Positions 61,078 to 64,000 of a DNA stretch of 64,000 nucleotides are shown in pieces. This DNA is from Sphingobium sp. (GTDB lineage Bacteria > Pseudomonadota > Alphaproteobacteria > Sphingomonadales > Sphingomonadaceae). The notes beneath the pieces are model-generated. The model worked only from the letters and a program-made list of their open reading frames with translations, searched no databases and was not told the DNA's origin. A program made the position numbers and the translations under genes. The DNA is taken from contig CP136575.1 in assembly GCA_035196065.1 (NCBI GenBank), positions 1,517,001-1,581,000 of the forward strand. The letters are read 5' to 3'. Positions within the stretch are counted from its first letter, which is position 1. The number at the start of each line of letters is the position of its first letter.

Positions 61078-61980
61078 TTAAATTTCCCACGACAGGGTGG
61101 GACGCAGATTTTCCGCCAGATAGTCGATCAGCGACCTGACGCGCAGCGGAACGCCTTTGGGATCGGGGAATAACGCAAAGAATGTCATGTTCGCGGCCTG
61201 CCATCCGGGCAAGACTTCGACGAGCCGCCCCTCGGCCAGATCATGCTTGCACAAAAAGGCTGGCAGGCTTGCAATGCCCAGTTCGGACAATACGGCATCG
61301 CGCAGCAGGATAAGGTCGTTGCAGATCAGTCGCGGCGAAAATTCGACTGAAACCTGTTCATTGCCGCGATGCAGTGCCCAGCGGTGCCGGCGATCAACAA
61401 TGCCGGAGGCCAACAGGTCGAAACGCGGAAGCTCGACATGGTTTTGCGGCGAACCCTTGCGTTCGAAATAGCCCGGCGATCCGAATATGCCGCAACCGGT
61501 GGTGCCCAGTTTCACCGCGACCAGTTCGGAATCCGAAAACGGGCCGACTGCCAGTGCGACGTCAAAGCCTTCACGCAGCAACCCCACGGCATCATCGGTC
61601 AGCGCACTGACAAGCCGCACATCAGGATATTGTTCCAGAAACCCTGCAAGCAAAGGCCCGATAAGGCTTTGCCCCAGAACATAGGGGATGGCCACGCGTA
61701 CCACGCCTTGCGGCACATTTTTGCGGTTCAGCAGCGCCCGTTCGCCATCCCGCAAGACGCCTAGCGAACGCATGCAATATTCAAAAAACATTGCGCCATC
61801 TTGCGTGATTGTGACCGCGCGGGTGGAACGGTGGAGCAATTGGACGCCCAGATGTTCTTCCAGTCTGGATATCCGGCGACTGATCGTCGATTTAGGTAAG
61901 CCGAGCAGCTTGCCAGCCTTGGTCAGGCTTTCGGTTTCTACGACTTTTGAAAAAACCTGCAAATCGCCCAAGTCCAACAT
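61078..61980 (-). CDS. LysR-family transcriptional regulator
   Basis: A 300-residue regulator from 61980, where GAGGGAGGCGG precedes the ATG (a longer frame to 62184 crosses the opposite receptor gene and is not used). The helix-turn-helix is near the start (SLTKAGKLLGLPKSTISRRISRLEEHLG, about 18-45), and HRSTRAVTITQDGAMFF is the linker typical of the CrgA-like branch. It is divergent from the TonB-dependent receptor gene, with a LysR-box between. Confidence 0.9.
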   Translation of the reverse strand: MLDLGDLQVFSKVVETESLTKAGKLLGLPKSTISRRISRLEEHLGVQLLHRSTRAVTITQDGAMFFEYCMRSLGVLRDGERALLNRKNVPQGVVRVAIPYVLGQSLIGPLLAGFLEQYPDVRLVSALTDDAVGLLREGFDVALAVGPFSDSELVAVKLGTTGCGIFGSPGYFERKGSPQNHVELPRFDLLASGIVDRRHRWALHRGNEQVSVEFSPRLICNDLILLRDAVLSELGIASLPAFLCKHDLAEGRLVEVLPGWQAANMTFFALFPDPKGVPLRVRSLIDYLAENLRPTLSWEI

Positions 61981-62013
61981 GGCCGCCTCCCTCGTCGCGG
62001 CCGATATTCCATT

Positions 62014-62030
62014 GTTGCGAAACTGGCAAC
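62014..62030. promoter_or_regulatory. LysR-box palindrome
   Basis: GTTGC-N7-GCAAC (62014-62030) has perfect arms and the T-N11-A layout of LysR-family binding sites. It lies 34 bases before the LysR start and about 100 before the divergent receptor start. A nearby extra half site (ATTGTTGCGC, from 62033) may be the activation site. Confidence 0.65.
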
Positions 62031-62128
62031 ATATTGTTGCGCGATTAAAGGCTATCGAAATTACCGCTTCGGCCACAATTTTCGCGCAACAGCGCGCATT
62101 TGTCGCGTGATCGATCAGGGAGAGGTTT

Positions 62129-64000
62129 ATGTTGAAGATCCGAAACCGAATGGGAATGTCAAGCCGCGTCGCGTTGCTCTGCACCGGGGCTGCGATTGCA
62201 TTGGCAATGCCTGTTGCAGCCGTTCAGGCCCAAGACGCCGGCAATGAAGACGCCGCTGAAGAAGCTGCCAATCCGGAAATCATCGTGACGGCAACGTCGC
62301 GCGGGCGCATCGCGCTCGATACCCCGCTTGCCGTCAGCCAGGTGAGCGAAGAATCGCTCTCGCGCCTTGGCGTTAGCAGCCAGGCCGACGTGCTCAACTC
62401 GATCCCGACGATCAAGGCTGACGCTGGCGGCGGTGAAGTTGCATCGAATGTGTTCGTGCGCGGCCTTCCATCTGGCGGGCAGTTCCAGTTCACCCCGCTG
62501 ACCTATGACGGCATCACAGTCCTGTCGACTTTTGGCCTCAACTCGTCGGCCTATGATGTTTATTACCGCAACGATCTGGGCATCAGCCGGATGGAATTCG
62601 TCCGTGGCGGCGTTTCCAACCTGTTCGGTGCCGGTTCGGTCGCCGGCATGATCAACTATATCAGCAAGACTGGTGGCGATACGCTCGAAGGCACTGTCCA
62701 ACTCGAGGTTGCTGAAAAGGAACGTTACAAGGGCGACTTCGCTTTGAGCGGTCCACTTTCCGAAAACATGTATTTCGCGCTCTCCGGCTGGTACCGCACT
62801 GACAAGGGTCCGCTCAAGACGGGGCTCGATACCGAAGGGTTCCAGCTGCGCGGCAATTTGAAATATGAATTCCCCGATGACAGCGGGTCGGTGACGCTGT
62901 TTGGTCAATATATTGACGACCAGGCGGTCTTCTACCTGCCGATCCCGCTCGACGGCACGACCCGTAACCGCACCGCCGGCAATGACGGCCGCAAGGTGTT
63001 TTCGGTGCAGAATCCCAATGTCGCCGGCTTGGGCTTCAACACCCCTGATGGTCCATTTGTTACCGACATCACCGATGGCGTTTCTTCCAAGGGCAGCCAG
63101 ATCGCCATCGCATTCGACAAGGATTTTGGCGACAGCGGTTGGGGCATTAACGGCCGCATCAAATATAGCGACTATAACCACAAATTTGGCCTCTGGTCGG
63201 ATGGCGACGGCGTGGTCAATGTGCCCGAAACGCTGGCTGCATTCGTTAGCAACAGTGCCCGTCGCGGCCAGATTGCAGAGCTGAACGGCATCGGCGCGGC
63301 CAATGCGAACTTCACCTATGTTGGCGGCGGTGCGGTGGCATCCAATGCGATTTTGTTCGCAAACCGCTTTACCGATCGTGACCGGCCGATGCAGGATTTC
63401 ACCGCCGAGGCGAACCTGACCAAGGACGCCACCACCGGCAATGTTGAGCACAGCTTCACGCTGGGCGGCTTTTACGCCAATGCCACTGCAGACGATATCA
63501 ACGTCACGACGACCTATCTGGGCGAGTTCAACAATGAAGCGCGTCTGGTCAACCTGACCGTTACCAATCCGACCTCGGGCGCCAGCACGATCATTTCGCG
63601 GAATGGCTTGCTCAATGCGGGCGGTGGCTATGTGAATAACCGTCATAAGGCGGAACGTTATGCGGCCTATTTTGCCGATCAGATGCAGATTGGCGAACGC
63701 TTCAATTTCGACATCGGCGGCCGCATTGAACATTTCAAGGGTGACATCAGCCGTGAACGTACGTCAACGACTGTCACCGATGCCACCACGACGCAACTGT
63801 CAGCTGCGCTGCGTGATGTGATCTGGGGCAATGACGGCTATCTGACCGGCAAGGTTTCGACCACCGAATGGGCGCTGGCCGCTGGTGCGCTGTATAAGCT
63901 TACCGACCGGGTTAGCCTCTATGCCAATGCCAGCCGCGGATATTTCTTCCCTGAAATCCGCTCGGTCGGCTTCCGCACGCTGCCCGCTGGCACCGCTGCC
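62129..64000 (+). CDS. TonB-dependent outer-membrane receptor, 3' end outside window
   Basis: The frame opens at 62129 behind GGGAGAGG and stays open to the edge (624 codons). Signal peptide: basic start, hydrophobic core and cleavage near AVQA-QDA. TonB box-like NPEIIVTATSRGR, plug motifs SIPTIKAD, VFVRGLPSGG, RMEFVRGGVSNLFGAGSVAGMINYISK; the barrel follows, reaching VSLYANASRGYFFPEIRS at the edge, about three quarters of the expected length. The substrate is unknown. The divergent LysR gene and LysR-box suggest substrate-dependent control. Confidence 0.92.
   Translation, partial: MLKIRNRMGMSSRVALLCTGAAIALAMPVAAVQAQDAGNEDAAEEAANPEIIVTATSRGRIALDTPLAVSQVSEESLSRLGVSSQADVLNSIPTIKADAGGGEVASNVFVRGLPSGGQFQFTPLTYDGITVLSTFGLNSSAYDVYYRNDLGISRMEFVRGGVSNLFGAGSVAGMINYISKTGGDTLEGTVQLEVAEKERYKGDFALSGPLSENMYFALSGWYRTDKGPLKTGLDTEGFQLRGNLKYEFPDDSGSVTLFGQYIDDQAVFYLPIPLDGTTRNRTAGNDGRKVFSVQNPNVAGLGFNTPDGPFVTDITDGVSSKGSQIAIAFDKDFGDSGWGINGRIKYSDYNHKFGLWSDGDGVVNVPETLAAFVSNSARRGQIAELNGIGAANANFTYVGGGAVASNAILFANRFTDRDRPMQDFTAEANLTKDATTGNVEHSFTLGGFYANATADDINVTTTYLGEFNNEARLVNLTVTNPTSGASTIISRNGLLNAGGGYVNNRHKAERYAAYFADQMQIGERFNFDIGGRIEHFKGDISRERTSTTVTDATTTQLSAALRDVIWGNDGYLTGKVSTTEWALAAGALYKLTDRVSLYANASRGYFFPEIRSVGFRTLPAGTAA

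Noticed and set aside
62159-63733. 524-codon minus-strand frame
   Set aside because: It lies opposite the TonB-dependent receptor at 62129-64000, whose plug and barrel motifs are clear; the minus-strand product has no recognisable domain.

Overview
The window is a chromosomal stretch of a Gram-negative alphaproteobacterium, most likely a sphingomonad. This rests on three TonB-dependent receptors, glycan and aromatic catabolic clusters typical of Sphingomonadales, and general codon style; no rRNA, tRNA or other phylogenetic marker is present, so the assignment is inference.

Region 1 (1-7498) is patchy accessory DNA: an exported caspase-family protein cut by the left edge, an IS3-family orfA relic, a Sir2 deacylase overlapping a small alpha/beta-hydrolase-like gene, and a run of short genes I do not recognise, the last of them AT-rich. 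Region 2 (7499-21352) is one 4617-residue calcium-binding (RTX-type) adhesin with two lectin-like N-terminal domains, three 810-bp repeats, five apparently identical 768-bp repeats, cadherin/Ig-like domains and more RTX repeats.

Region 3 (21353-28742) is a rearranged segment. A Fic AMP-transferase gene with two matching palindromes upstream is followed by a winged-helix/membrane-protein gene pair, then a ParB-methyltransferase and a DUF5681 gene. The pair occurs again 4 kb further on, next to a decayed adhesin tail and followed by a methyltransferase remnant, so a whole cassette was duplicated and one copy has largely decayed.

Region 4 (28743-31474) is a translationally coupled pair of photolyase-family genes; the first seems to have its domains in reversed order. 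An IS6-family transposase relic separates it from region 5 (31889-43845), a beta-glucan utilisation locus: GH3 and GH16 hydrolases, a FucP-type sugar transporter, a second MFS carrier, a LacI-family repressor, a TonB-dependent receptor and a tryptophan-halogenase-like flavoprotein. LacI-type palindromes lie before the GH3 gene and between the receptor and halogenase-like genes.

Region 6 (43890-49012) is a probable aromatic ring-cleavage operon (flavin monooxygenase, MBL-fold hydrolase, FAH-family hydrolase, extradiol dioxygenase) divergent from a TetR regulator, with two matching operators between. Region 7 (49145-60986) groups a TonB-dependent receptor, LysR regulator, DadA-like D-amino acid dehydrogenase, gamma-glutamyltransferase, RidA-type deaminase and N-acyl-D-amino-acid deacylase, facing an MFS carrier/glycerate kinase operon; together they suggest uptake and breakdown of N-acylated or gamma-glutamylated D-amino acid compounds. 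Region 8 (61078-64000) is a LysR regulator divergent from a TonB-dependent receptor that runs off the right edge.
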